Shown here in pieces: positions 1-9,981 of a stretch of DNA of 64,000 nucleotides. Numbering within the stretch: the stretch's first letter is position 1; each line of letters starts with the position of its first letter. The notes beneath the pieces are model-generated. The model did no database searches. It saw only the letters and a program-made list of their open reading frames with translations, and was not told the origin of the DNA. The DNA is from Bacillota bacterium (GTDB lineage Bacteria; Bacillota; Sulfobacillia; Symbiobacteriales; ZC4RG38), in NCBI GenBank assembly GCA_021890795.1, contig JAKKUO010000001.1, positions 124,001 through 188,000 of the forward strand, read 5' to 3'. Made by a program: the position numbers and the translations under genes.

Positions 1-2145
1 TCCGCAGGGCTGGCCGCGGCCGCCACGGTCACCTGGTTCCTCGCCGACGTGCTGGGCCTGGAGGCGGAGGCCGCCGCGGCCTTCGGCCTCTTCGCCGGGG
101 GCCTGGCGGGGACCGCAGCCTGGAACCTCAGCGGCCGGTACGGCCGGGATGAGGAGGCCGAGGCCCGGGCGGAAGCCGCCCGCCAGGCCCTGGCCGAATT
201 GGACGCCCGGATCCGGGACCTGGACCCCCGGCTCGGCCCCTTCGCGGGGGCCGACGCGGTGGCACTGGGGGAACTCCGCCGCCGGCTCCAGGACCGGCAG
301 CAGGCCCGGGAACGGCTGGCCCGGTTGGAAGCCGAGGTCCCGGCCCCGGCAGCGCTGGCGGACCTCCGGGAGCGGCTCGCCGCGGCCCGGGCGGGGCTGG
401 CCCACCTGGAGCGGGAGGTGGCGGCCGCCGGCGAGGGCGGCGTCCCCGGCGAGACGGCACCCGCCGGGCCGGCGGAGCGGTACGCCCGGTGGCGGGAGTG
501 CCGCCGCCGGCTGGAGGAGGCCGAAGCCCGGCTCCGGGAGGTGGCGGCGGCGGAGTTCGGCGTGGGGCCGGAGGAAGTGGCCGGGCTGCCGGTGACCGCC
601 CTGGAGGGGAAGTGGCGGGCCCTCGCTACCCTGGCGGAGGTGACCGGCACCCCCTGCTCCACCGCGGGGGACCTGCTGAACTGGATCGGCGAACTGGGCC
701 CCGGCCACTGGCAGGAATGGGAGCAGGAGGCCAGGACCTGGGAGTGGGCAGCCCGGCGGCTGCGGGAGATTGAGGTGGAGCGCCGGCAACTGGAGGCCCC
801 CGGCCCGGACGGCCGCACACTCCGGGAGCGGCTGGAGGCGGAGAGCGCGGCCCTGGCGGAGGCCGTCCGACCCTTTACCGCCGATACCGACCCCGAGGAA
901 CTGGCCCGGCGGGTCCAGGCGGCCGGGGCCCTGGAGCAGGCGGCTCAGGAGGCGGCCGCATCCCTGGCCACCCTCCAGCGGGAGCTGGCCACCCTGGCGG
1001 AGCGGCGGGCGGAACTGAACCGGGCCGCCGGCGCGCTGGCGGAGAGTCTGGCGCCGGTCCTGGGCCCGGCAGGGGGCGATGTGGCCGCAGCCCGGGAGCG
1101 GCAGGCAGCCTTCGCGGCCCTGCAGGAGGAGCTGGCCCGGGCGGAACGGGATCTGGCGCTGCTCCTGGAAGCCCGGGGTGTCCGGTCCCCGGCGGAACTG
1201 GCGGATCGGCTGGAAGAGGCCCGGGCCGACGCCTTCGGCGCCCGGCGCCGGCAGCAGGAGCTTCACCGGCGGTTCCCGGCCCTGCCGGACCCCGATGAGG
1301 AGCACGACCCCGCCGGGCTCCAGGCGGCTTATGCGGAGCTGCAGGCCCAGGCGGAGACGACGGAGCGGGAACTGCGGGCTGCGGAGGCGGCGGAACTCGA
1401 CCTGCGCCGGCGGCAGGCCGAACTCCAGGGCCGGGAGGTGATCAACGTCGCCGCCGCGGAGCTGGAACTCCGGCAGCTCCGGGCCCGGCGGGAGGAGCTG
1501 ATCCGGAAGCGGGACGCCCTGGCCCTGGCCTACCGGGAGCTGAAGGCTGCGGTGGAGTCCTACCAGGCCAGCCACCGGGAGCGGCTCTCCCAGGCGGCCA
1601 CCGCCCACTTCGCCGCGATCACCGGCCGGCCGGGGCGGCAGGTGGTCCTGGACCCCGGCTTCCGGGTGACGGTCTACGAGCCCGACGGCCGGCAGGTCAG
1701 CCCGGATCAGCTCAGCCAGGGGGCCCGGGACCAGCTCTACTTCGCCCTCCGGCTGGCCATCGCCGACCTGCTGGCCGCCGCAGTCCGGCTGCCCCTCATC
1801 CTGGACGACCCCTTCGTCAACTCCGACGGCACGCGCCTTGGCCGGATCCGGGAGGCCCTCCGGCGGATGAGCGGCGACCGGCAGATCCTGCTCCTGGCCC
1901 ACAACCCCGAGTACCGCACCTGGGGACAGCCCGCCGCCCTGGCCCACGGCGATGACCCTGCCCGAGCCCTGGGCGCGGACGGAAACCCGTCCCCTGGTAC
2001 GGCTTCCGGCCCGACCCCCGGTATGGCCAGGGGCTCGGCCCAGAGCGCAGCCGCGGACCTGGCCCCTGGCATCGCCGCCGGCGGGCCGCCCGCCCCGGCT
2101 CCGGGCTCAGACGGCGGGAACGACCGGGGAGGTGACCCCACCTGA
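1..2145 (+). CDS. YhaN-type SMC/Rad50-like AAA ATPase, 5' end outside window
   Basis: Partial gene: the frame is open from base 1, so the start lies upstream, and the GTG at 49 is internal. The first ~48 codons form a hydrophobic hairpin (WFLADVLGL, then an Ala/Gly-rich stretch). This matches the membrane segment found mid-protein in YhaN-type ATPases. A long Arg/Glu/Ala coiled coil follows. The C-terminal ATPase half shows the ABC signature LSQGARDQL (1714-1740), Walker B LPLILDDPF (1789-1815) and a switch motif LLLAHN (about 1890-1905). The last ~50 residues are Gly/Pro/Ala-rich low complexity. In Bacillus, yhaN pairs with a SbcD-like nuclease (yhaO) and acts on DNA ends; here it is translationally coupled to addB. 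The family assignment rests on architecture, and the N-terminal Walker A is not visible. Confidence 0.85.
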   Translation, partial: SAGLAAAATVTWFLADVLGLEAEAAAAFGLFAGGLAGTAAWNLSGRYGRDEEAEARAEAARQALAELDARIRDLDPRLGPFAGADAVALGELRRRLQDRQQARERLARLEAEVPAPAALADLRERLAAARAGLAHLEREVAAAGEGGVPGETAPAGPAERYARWRECRRRLEEAEARLREVAAAEFGVGPEEVAGLPVTALEGKWRALATLAEVTGTPCSTAGDLLNWIGELGPGHWQEWEQEARTWEWAARRLREIEVERRQLEAPGPDGRTLRERLEAESAALAEAVRPFTADTDPEELARRVQAAGALEQAAQEAAASLATLQRELATLAERRAELNRAAGALAESLAPVLGPAGGDVAAARERQAAFAALQEELARAERDLALLLEARGVRSPAELADRLEEARADAFGARRRQQELHRRFPALPDPDEEHDPAGLQAAYAELQAQAETTERELRAAEAAELDLRRRQAELQGREVINVAAAELELRQLRARREELIRKRDALALAYRELKAAVESYQASHRERLSQAATAHFAAITGRPGRQVVLDPGFRVTVYEPDGRQVSPDQLSQGARDQLYFALRLAIADLLAAAVRLPLILDDPFVNSDGTRLGRIREALRRMSGDRQILLLAHNPEYRTWGQPAALAHGDDPARALGADGNPSPGTASGPTPGMARGSAQSAAADLAPGIAAGGPPAPAPGSDGGNDRGGDPT

Positions 2146-5100
2146 GTCTGCGGTTTGTCGTCGGCCGGGCCGGCACCGGCAAGACCCAGCACTGCCTGGA
2201 GGCGATCCGGGCCGAGCTTCTCTCGAGCCCCCAGGCGGGGCCGCCCCTCATCCTGCTGGCACCGGAGCAGGCCACCTTCCAGATGGAGCAGGCCCTGATC
2301 CGCACCCCGGGGCTGAAGGGCTTTGAGCGGGCCCAGGTCCTCAGCTTCCGCCGGCTCGCCTGGCAGGTGCTTCAGGAGGTGGGCGGGGCAGCCCGGCCGG
2401 CCATCGGCGACCTGGGCAAGCGGATGGTGCTCCGGGCCCTCATCCAGCGCCGGCTCGGGGAGCTGCGGCTTTTCGGCCGGGTGGCCGGCCGCCCGGGTTT
2501 CATCGATCAGCTCGCGCAAACCATCGGGGAACTCCACATCTACGGCCACGACCCCGAGGACCTGCAGGCGGTCTGGCAGGCCCTGGAGGCGGAAGGGGCC
2601 GGCGCCGGCGTCCTCGGCGCCAAGCTCCACGACCTGAGCATCATCCTCCGGGACTACCGGGACTACCTCCGGGACCGGTTCACCGACCCCGACGACTACC
2701 TGACGCTCCTCGCGCGGCGGCTGGGGGAGTCCCGGCGGCTCCGGGGAGCCCGGGTCTGGGTGGACGGGTTCCAGGGCTTCACCCCCCAGGAGTTCGACGT
2801 CCTGGAGGCCCTCTTGCGGGTGGCCGAGGCGGTGGAGGTCACCCTTTGCCTGGATAGCCGGGACCTGCCCCGGTGGGACGCGGAGGACCTGGACCCGACC
2901 CACCTCTTCCACCCCACCGCGGAGACCTACGTGAAGCTCCGGGCCCGGGCCCGCCGGGCCGGGGTCCCGGTGCTGCCGCCCCTCATCCTCGACGGGAACG
3001 AGCCTCCGTACCGGTTCCGGGGATCCCCGGCCCTGGCCCACCTGGAGCGGGAGTTCTTCCGGCAGCCCGGTGAGCCGCTGCCCGAGCCGACGGAGGCGGT
3101 GGAGGTGGTCACCGCGGCCAACCGCCGGGCGGAGGTGGAGGCCGCGGCCGCGGAGGTGCTGCGCCTCGTCCGGGAGGAGGGGCTCAGGTTCCGGGAGATT
3201 GGCGTGGTCACCCGGGATCTGGAAGCCTACGACGGGCTGGTCCGGGCCATCTTCACCGCCCGGGGGATCCCGCACTTCATCGACCGGCGCCGGCCGGTGG
3301 GCCATCACCCCCTGGTGGAATTCCTCCGCTCCGCGGTGGAGCTGGTGGTGACCGACTGGGCCTACGAGCCGGTCTTCCGGCTCCTCAAGACCGACCTCCT
3401 GCCGGTCCGCCGGGAGGACGTGGACCGGCTGGAGAACTACGTCCTCGCCCACGGCATCTGGGGTCGGGCCTGGTACGACGGGGAGCCCTGGCGGTACTTC
3501 CGGCGCTTCACCCTGGAGGAGGACCGGGAAGAGCCCGATCCCGTTCAGGAGGCGGAACTCGAGGCGATCAACCGGATCCGGGAGGAGGTGGCCCGCCCCC
3601 TGCGGCGGTTCTTCCGCCGGGTCCGGGAAGCCCGGTTCCGACCCTGGCCCGCCCGGGAGCTGGCGGCGGAACTCTACCAGCTGCTGGAGGCGGCAGGGGT
3701 GCCCGCCCGGATCCGCCGGTGGGCCGATGCCGCCCGGGCCGCGGGTCACCTGGAGAAGGAGCAGGAGCATCTCCAGACCTGGAACGGGGTGGTGGAACTC
3801 CTCGACCAGGTGGTGGAGAGCCTGGGGGACGAGCCCCTCACCGCGGCGGAGTTCCTCACGGTGTTGGAAGCAGGGCTCTCGGGCCTCACCGTGGGGCTGG
3901 TGCCGGCAAGCCTCGACCAGGTGGTGGTGGGGAGCCTGGACCGGTCCCGGCACCCGGCGCTGCGGGCGGTGCTGATCCTCGGGGTCGCGGACCGGCGGTT
4001 CCCCCGGGCCGCGGAGGAGGATGTGATCTTTACGGACCTGGAGCGGGAGCGGCTGGAGGCAGCGGGGTTTGAGCTGGGGCCCACGGCCCGGCGCCGCACC
4101 CTGGATGAGCAGTTCTTCGTCTACCTGGCCCTCACCCGGGCCTCGGAGCGGATCTGGCTCAGCTTCCCGCTGCTGGACGAGGAGGGGCGGGGGCAGGCCC
4201 CGTCCCTGGTGCTCCAGCGGATCCGGCAGCTGCTCCCGGGGGCCCGGTACCGGGAGGTGGGTGCCGGGGAGGCGGACGCCGGGCCCGGGGGGATCAGCCG
4301 GCCGGTGCAGCTCGCCGCCGCGGTGGCGGAGCGGCTCCGCCAGGCCCGGGAGGGGCAGCCCCTGGACCCCCTGTGGCTCGACCTCTACCAGTGGCTGGTG
4401 ACGGATCCGTCCCTCCGGGAGGCCGCCCGGCCGGTGCTGGCGGCCCTCGGCCAGACCGGGACGAGCCGCCCCCTGTCACCGGAGGTGACCCGGGCCCTCT
4501 ACGGGGCCGGGCTCCGGACCAGCGTCAGCCGCCTCGAGAGCTTCGCCGCCTGCCCCTTCCAGCATTTCAGCGCCTACGCCCTCGGGCTCAGGGAGCGGGA
4601 GCGGCTGGCGGTGGAGGCGCCCCACCTGGGGGTGCTTTTCCATGCGGCCCTCCGGCTCTTCGCCCAGGGCTTGATGGCCGATGGGGTGCCCTGGGACCGC
4701 CTCACCCCCGAGGAGCAGTACCGGCGGATCGACGCGATCCTGGAGACCCTGGTGCCCCGGCTCCAGGGCGAGATCTTCCTCAGCACCGGCCGCTACCGGT
4801 ACCTGCTCCAGCAGGTCCGCCGGACGCTGCGGGCCGCGGTGGGGCTCTTGGCCGAGCATGCCCGCCGGGGCCGGTTCCAGCCCTGGCTGGTAGAAGCAGG
4901 CTTTGGCGCCGGGGAGGAGCTGCCGCCCCTCACCCTCGACCTCCCCGGCGGCGGACGGGTGGAGCTCCGGGGCCGGATCGACCGGATCGATGGGGCCCAC
5001 GGCCCGGGAGGCGCCACCTACCTGCGGGTGGTGGACTACAAGAGCGGCCTCCGGCGGCTCAGCCTCGGGGAGGTCTACTACGGCCTGGCACTGCAGCTTC

Positions 5101-5681
5101 TCATCTACCTGCTGGTGGCCACCGAGGCCGGGGCTCTCCGGGACGGCGCCCAGGAAGCGGTTCCCGCGGGGGTGCTCTACTTCCCGGTCCGGGACCCCCT
5201 GGTCCGGCTCCCGGGCCCCGAGAAACCGGAGGAAGTGGTCCGGCTCTGGCGCCGGAAACTGCGGATGGAAGGGCTGGTCCTCGCCGACCCCGAGGTGGTC
5301 CGGCTGATGGACGAGGAGGCGGCGGGCGACCTGATCCCCGTCCGGCTGACCAAGGACGGGGGCTTTGCCCGGGGGGCCCGGGTGGCCACCCGAGAGCAGT
5401 TCCAGGCTCTCTTCGACCTGGTCCGGGACCGGGCCGCGGGGGCTGCGGCGGCGATCCTCGCGGGGGAGATCGGCGTCCGACCTTACCGGCTCGGGGACCG
5501 GACCCCCTGCCCGCACTGCGCCTACCGACCGGTCTGCCAGTTTGACCCCCGGTTCCCGGGCCACCGGTACCGGGACCTCGCCCCCCTCCGGGACCCCGAC
5601 GTCTTAGCCCGGCTGGCCGGGGCGGAGCCGGCCGCCGAGGCGGCGGTAGCCGCAAGGGAGGAGGTACAGGATGCCCCCTGA
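2142..5681 (+). CDS. addB: ATP-dependent helicase-nuclease subunit AddB, CTG start
   Basis: AddB subunit of the AddAB helicase-nuclease, which resects double-strand breaks and recognises Chi. Start choice: the Walker A motif GRAGTGKT (residues 8-15) lies upstream of the first ATG (2283), and an in-frame stop at 2133-2135 blocks any earlier start. The only workable start is CTG at 2142, giving MSLRFVVGRAGTGKT as in the family. A GGGGAGGTGA Shine-Dalgarno lies 7 nt upstream, and the gene overlaps the preceding stop by 4 nt. Length is 1179 aa, close to B. subtilis AddB (1166). The four iron-sulfur cysteines are present: C804 (AACPF), then C1123, C1126 and C1132 (CPHCAYRPVC). The RecB-type nuclease core is VVDYKSG. 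addA follows with an 11-nt overlap. Confidence 0.95.
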   Translation: MSLRFVVGRAGTGKTQHCLEAIRAELLSSPQAGPPLILLAPEQATFQMEQALIRTPGLKGFERAQVLSFRRLAWQVLQEVGGAARPAIGDLGKRMVLRALIQRRLGELRLFGRVAGRPGFIDQLAQTIGELHIYGHDPEDLQAVWQALEAEGAGAGVLGAKLHDLSIILRDYRDYLRDRFTDPDDYLTLLARRLGESRRLRGARVWVDGFQGFTPQEFDVLEALLRVAEAVEVTLCLDSRDLPRWDAEDLDPTHLFHPTAETYVKLRARARRAGVPVLPPLILDGNEPPYRFRGSPALAHLEREFFRQPGEPLPEPTEAVEVVTAANRRAEVEAAAAEVLRLVREEGLRFREIGVVTRDLEAYDGLVRAIFTARGIPHFIDRRRPVGHHPLVEFLRSAVELVVTDWAYEPVFRLLKTDLLPVRREDVDRLENYVLAHGIWGRAWYDGEPWRYFRRFTLEEDREEPDPVQEAELEAINRIREEVARPLRRFFRRVREARFRPWPARELAAELYQLLEAAGVPARIRRWADAARAAGHLEKEQEHLQTWNGVVELLDQVVESLGDEPLTAAEFLTVLEAGLSGLTVGLVPASLDQVVVGSLDRSRHPALRAVLILGVADRRFPRAAEEDVIFTDLERERLEAAGFELGPTARRRTLDEQFFVYLALTRASERIWLSFPLLDEEGRGQAPSLVLQRIRQLLPGARYREVGAGEADAGPGGISRPVQLAAAVAERLRQAREGQPLDPLWLDLYQWLVTDPSLREAARPVLAALGQTGTSRPLSPEVTRALYGAGLRTSVSRLESFAACPFQHFSAYALGLRERERLAVEAPHLGVLFHAALRLFAQGLMADGVPWDRLTPEEQYRRIDAILETLVPRLQGEIFLSTGRYRYLLQQVRRTLRAAVGLLAEHARRGRFQPWLVEAGFGAGEELPPLTLDLPGGGRVELRGRIDRIDGAHGPGGATYLRVVDYKSGLRRLSLGEVYYGLALQLLIYLLVATEAGALRDGAQEAVPAGVLYFPVRDPLVRLPGPEKPEEVVRLWRRKLRMEGLVLADPEVVRLMDEEAAGDLIPVRLTKDGGFARGARVATREQFQALFDLVRDRAAGAAAAILAGEIGVRPYRLGDRTPCPHCAYRPVCQFDPRFPGHRYRDLAPLRDPDVLARLAGAEPAAEAAVAAREEVQDAP

Positions 5682-8600
5682 ATCCCTGCCCCCGACGCCA
5701 CCGCCCGGGAGCCCGTGGACGCCCGAGCAGTGGGAGGCAATCCGGGCCCGGGACCAGCAGCTGCTGGTGGCGGCGGCCGCGGGGGCCGGCAAGACCGCCA
5801 CCCTGGTGGAGCGGATCATCCGGCGGCTCCTCGACCCCGTGGCGCCGGTGGAGATTGACCGGCTGCTGGTGGTCACCTTCACCGAGGCCGCGGCTGCGGA
5901 GATGCGGAGCCGGATCGCCGCGGCCCTGCAGCGGAGCCTCGCTCAGGACCCGGCCAACTCCCACCTCCGGCGCCAGCTGGCCCTCCTGGAGCGGGCCACC
6001 ATCTCCACCCTCCACAGCTTCTGCCTGGGGCTCGTGCGGCAGCACTTCCACCAGCTCAACCTCGACCCGGCCTTCAAGGTCATCGGCGAGCACGAGGCCC
6101 AGCTGCTGCGGGAAGAGGTCCTGGACCAGGTCTTCGAGGAGGCCTACGGTGCCGACGACCCCGGCCCGTTCCTGGCCCTGGTCGACCGGTACGGGGGCCT
6201 CCTGGGGGACGAGGCCCTCCGGGCCCTGGTCCTGGACCTATACGACTTCGCCCGGAGCACCCCCTGGCCCGAGGCGTGGCTGGAGCGGACCGCCGCCCAG
6301 TTCGACCTGCCCGACGGGGCGGCGCCGGAGGCCTTCCGGGAGTGGACGGACGCCCTCCTCCAGGAGGCCGTCCTCCGGCTGGAAGAGGCCGCAGCCCGGC
6401 TGGAGGCAGCCCTGGCCGCGGCCCGGCGCCCCGGCGGCCCTACGGCCTACGCCGAGACTCTGGCCCAGGACCTGGCTGGGGTGCGAGCCCTCCGGGAGCG
6501 CGCCGCGGCGGGAGACTGGGACGGGCTGGCCGCAGGACTGGCCGCCTTTACCTGGGGGAAGCTGCGGCCCGTCCGGTCCGGCAGCTGCGACCCGGATCTG
6601 CAAAAGGAGGCAAAGAAGCTCCGGGAGGAGGCCCAGAAGGTCGTAAAGGCCCTCCAGGTCGACGGGGCCTTCAGCCGGCCGCTCCGGGAACACGCGGCGG
6701 AGCTCCGGGCCCTGGGCCCCCACGTCCGGACCCTGGTGGAACTGGTCCGGCGGTTCGACGCCGCCTACACCGCCGCCAAGCTGGAGGGCGGCCAGGTGGA
6801 CTTCGCCGACCTGGAGCGGTACGCCCTCCGGCTGCTCCTCGACCCGGAGGCGCCCCCGGGGGAACTCCGCCCCTCCCCGGTGGCCCGGGAGCTCCGGCGC
6901 CGGTTCCAGGAGGTGCTGGTGGACGAGTACCAGGACATCAACCCGGTCCAGGACGCGATCCTCACCCTGGTCAGCCGGGACGGGGGGGAGGAGGGTCCCC
7001 CGAACCTCTTCATGGTCGGGGACGTGAAGCAGAGCATCTACCGGTTCCGGCTGGCGGAGCCCCGGCTCTTCCTGGGCAAATACCGGTCCTTCCCGCCGGA
7101 TCCCGGCGGTCCGGCCCGGCGGATCGATCTCCGGGCCAACTTCCGCAGCCGGCCGGCGGTGGTCGATGCCGTCAACTTCCTCTTCCGGCAGGTGATGACC
7201 CCCGGGGTGGGGGAGCTGGCCTACGACCAGGCGGCGGAACTGGTGGCCGGCGCCCGGTATCCCGAGCCGCCTCCGGGCGCTCGGGCCGGAGAGGCGCCGG
7301 TGGAGGTCTGGCTCCTGGAGCGGCCCCCGGCCCAGGGGCAGCCGGGAGCCGGCGAGGGGGCGGGTGCCGCCCAGGCCGGCGGCGGGCTGCCCGGTTTCGA
7401 TGGCCTCCCGACCCCGGGCGATGGGGTCGGGCCGGAAACCGCCGGGACGGAAGCCCCGGCCGGCGGGGCGGAGGCCGGGAGCAGCGAGGAGGCCGGCTCC
7501 GGCGAGGCAGAGGACGACCCGGGGTATCTCAGTGACATCGAGCGGGAGGCCCAGCTGGCGGCCCAGTGGCTCCTCCAGGCCCGGGCCAAGGGCCTCATGG
7601 TCTGGGACAAGAACCTGGACGGGGGCCGGTACCGGCCCTTTGCCTGGCGGGACGCGGTCATCCTCCTCCGGAGCACCCGCACCGTGGCCCAGAAGGTGCT
7701 GGAGGTGCTCCAGGCCGCGGGGATCCCGGCCCATGCGGATGCGGGTACCGGCTATTTCGAGGCCCTGGAGGTCCAGACCATCCTCTCCCTCCTGCGGGTG
7801 ATCGACAACCCCCGGCAGGACATCCCCCTGGCCGCGGTGCTCCGGGCCCCCTTTGCCGGACTGGGGCTGAGCCCCGAGGACCTGGCCCGGATCCGGCTCT
7901 GCTACCGGCAGGGGAGCTTTTACGACGCGGTGGTCCGGGCCGCCGCCCTGGCCGACGGGCCTGGAGCCGGCGACGGGACCGACACCCATGGCGGCGCCTC
8001 GTTCGCCGATGGGGCCACGGCCCCTGACGGGACCGCCGCCGGCGGGGAGCCCCTGGTTCCGCCGGAACTGGCCCGGCGGCTCGCCGCCTTCCTCCGGCAG
8101 CTGGACCGGTGGCGGACCCTGGCCCGGCAGGAGCCCCTGAGCCAGCTGCTCTGGCAGCTCTACGAGGAGACCGGCTACCTCTACTACGTCGCCGGCCTGC
8201 CGGGGGGCGCCCAGCGCCGGGCCAACCTCCTGGCCCTCTACGACCGGGCCCGGCAGTTCGACCAGTTCGCCCGGCAGGGGCTCTTCCGGTTCTTGCGGTT
8301 TGTGGACAACCTACGGGACCGGAAAGAGGACGTGGGGCCGGCGCCGGCCCTCTCGGATCAGGCCGACGTGGTCCGGGTGATGAGCATCCACAAGAGCAAG
8401 GGGCTGGAGTTCCCCGTGGTGCTGGTACTGGGGCTGGGCCGGAACTTCAACACCCAGGACGAGCGAGCCCCGGTGCTCCGGCACCGGGACCTGGGGCTGG
8501 GGCCGGCGGTGGTGGACCCGGAGCTCCGGTGCCAGTACCCGTCCCTGGCCCACCGGGCCATTGCGGTGCGGCTCCGCCGGGAGATGCTGGCGGAGGAGAT

Positions 8601-9981
8601 GCGGGTCCTGTACGTCGCCCTCACCCGGGCCCGGGAGCGGCTCGTGCTGATGGGAAGCTGCCGGGACCTGGCCCAGGCCGCGGCCACCTGGGCCCGGAGC
8701 CTCACCGTGCCGGACTGGCCGCTGCCCGACACCGCCCTGGCCGGAGCTCGGAGCTATCTCGATTGGATCGGTCCGGCCCTGATCCGGCACCGGGACGGCG
8801 CGCCCCTCCGGGAGCTGGCCGGCGTCCCCGCTGCGCAAGGCTCCGGCCCGGTCTGGACAGACCCGTCCCGCTGGGCGGTCCGGGTGGTGCCCGGCGACCG
8901 GGCCCGGGCCCCCGAATGGCCGATCGGTCCGGCTGAAGACGGCACCGCCGACCGGGACCCCGCGGCCGGCGCCGCGGCGACCAGGGCCGGGGAGCCGGCC
9001 GGGGGGGATGAGGTGGCCGCGGGCCGGGAGGCGGGCCTCTCCGGGGCGGACCTCCCCTGGGAGCGGATCCTGGCCGGGGCGCCGCTCCCGGAGCCGCCGG
9101 CGCCCACGCCGCAGCGGGAGGCCCTGGCGGCCCGGCTGGCCTGGCAGTACCCCTACCAGCGGCTGACCCAGGTCCCGGCCAAGGAGACGGTGACCGGGGT
9201 GAAACACCTCTTCAGCCCCGGGGCACCGGGCGAGCGGGAGGTGGCCGCGGCGGACCCGGGCGCGCCGGAGGTGGCCGCGGAGGAGGAAGCCGTCCTCTTC
9301 GGAGGGGATTCAGAGGGGGAACTGGAGCGGCTCGAGGGCCCGGTGCCGGTGGAGTACCGGCTCCAGCCCATGGTCCGGCCCCGGTTCCTGCAGGAGCACC
9401 GGTCCCTGACCCCGGCGGAACGGGGCACCGTGATCCACCTCTTCCTCCAGCACATCCAGCTGGTACCGCCCCTGGATCTCACGGCTCTGGCGGCGGAGCG
9501 GGACCGGCTCGTCCGCCAGGAGATCCTGACCCCGGAACAGGCCGAAGCCATCGACCTGGAAGCGGTGGCGGCCTTCTTCCGCCATCCCCTGGGCCAGCGG
9601 CTCCTGGCGCACCCCGAGCGGGTCCGCCGGGAGGTGGCCTTTACGTACAGCCTCCCCGCCCGGGCCCTGGACCCGTCCCTGCCCCCGGGGCCCGAGGGGG
9701 AGGAGCCGGTGCTCCTCCAGGGGATGATCGACTGCCTCCTGGACGAGCCCTCCGGCCTTGTGCTCATCGACTTCAAGACCGACCGGCTCCGGCCGGAGCA
9801 GGTGCCCATGGCGGTGGCCCGGTACAGCGGCCAGATCACCCTCTACGCCCGGGCCATCGCCGACATCTGGGGCCGGCCGGTCCGGGAGGCCTGGCTCTAC
9901 TTCCTGGGTCCGGGCCGGGCGGAACCGGTGCTCACGGACCCGTGGGGGAGGGTTGGCACCCATGGCGGAACGGCAATTTGA
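5671..9981 (+). CDS. addA: ATP-dependent helicase-nuclease subunit AddA
   Basis: UvrD-type 3'-5' helicase plus nuclease subunit of AddAB. ATG 5671 follows AGGGAGGAGG. Walker A AAAGAGKT is at residues 35-42, Walker B/Q-loop VDEYQD at ~417-422, and helicase motif SIHKSKGLEFPVV mid-protein. The C-terminal RecB-family nuclease has D1354 (GMID), D1367 and K1369 (DFKTD). At 1436 aa it is ~200 residues longer than B. subtilis AddA. The surplus is three low-complexity Gly/Ala/Glu/Asp inserts, at about residues 555-615, 768-795 and 1088-1130, which fall between conserved blocks. It overlaps the 3' end of addB and is itself overlapped by the next gene. Confidence 0.97.
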   Translation: MPPESLPPTPPPGSPWTPEQWEAIRARDQQLLVAAAAGAGKTATLVERIIRRLLDPVAPVEIDRLLVVTFTEAAAAEMRSRIAAALQRSLAQDPANSHLRRQLALLERATISTLHSFCLGLVRQHFHQLNLDPAFKVIGEHEAQLLREEVLDQVFEEAYGADDPGPFLALVDRYGGLLGDEALRALVLDLYDFARSTPWPEAWLERTAAQFDLPDGAAPEAFREWTDALLQEAVLRLEEAAARLEAALAAARRPGGPTAYAETLAQDLAGVRALRERAAAGDWDGLAAGLAAFTWGKLRPVRSGSCDPDLQKEAKKLREEAQKVVKALQVDGAFSRPLREHAAELRALGPHVRTLVELVRRFDAAYTAAKLEGGQVDFADLERYALRLLLDPEAPPGELRPSPVARELRRRFQEVLVDEYQDINPVQDAILTLVSRDGGEEGPPNLFMVGDVKQSIYRFRLAEPRLFLGKYRSFPPDPGGPARRIDLRANFRSRPAVVDAVNFLFRQVMTPGVGELAYDQAAELVAGARYPEPPPGARAGEAPVEVWLLERPPAQGQPGAGEGAGAAQAGGGLPGFDGLPTPGDGVGPETAGTEAPAGGAEAGSSEEAGSGEAEDDPGYLSDIEREAQLAAQWLLQARAKGLMVWDKNLDGGRYRPFAWRDAVILLRSTRTVAQKVLEVLQAAGIPAHADAGTGYFEALEVQTILSLLRVIDNPRQDIPLAAVLRAPFAGLGLSPEDLARIRLCYRQGSFYDAVVRAAALADGPGAGDGTDTHGGASFADGATAPDGTAAGGEPLVPPELARRLAAFLRQLDRWRTLARQEPLSQLLWQLYEETGYLYYVAGLPGGAQRRANLLALYDRARQFDQFARQGLFRFLRFVDNLRDRKEDVGPAPALSDQADVVRVMSIHKSKGLEFPVVLVLGLGRNFNTQDERAPVLRHRDLGLGPAVVDPELRCQYPSLAHRAIAVRLRREMLAEEMRVLYVALTRARERLVLMGSCRDLAQAAATWARSLTVPDWPLPDTALAGARSYLDWIGPALIRHRDGAPLRELAGVPAAQGSGPVWTDPSRWAVRVVPGDRARAPEWPIGPAEDGTADRDPAAGAAATRAGEPAGGDEVAAGREAGLSGADLPWERILAGAPLPEPPAPTPQREALAARLAWQYPYQRLTQVPAKETVTGVKHLFSPGAPGEREVAAADPGAPEVAAEEEAVLFGGDSEGELERLEGPVPVEYRLQPMVRPRFLQEHRSLTPAERGTVIHLFLQHIQLVPPLDLTALAAERDRLVRQEILTPEQAEAIDLEAVAAFFRHPLGQRLLAHPERVRREVAFTYSLPARALDPSLPPGPEGEEPVLLQGMIDCLLDEPSGLVLIDFKTDRLRPEQVPMAVARYSGQITLYARAIADIWGRPVREAWLYFLGPGRAEPVLTDPWGRVGTHGGTAI

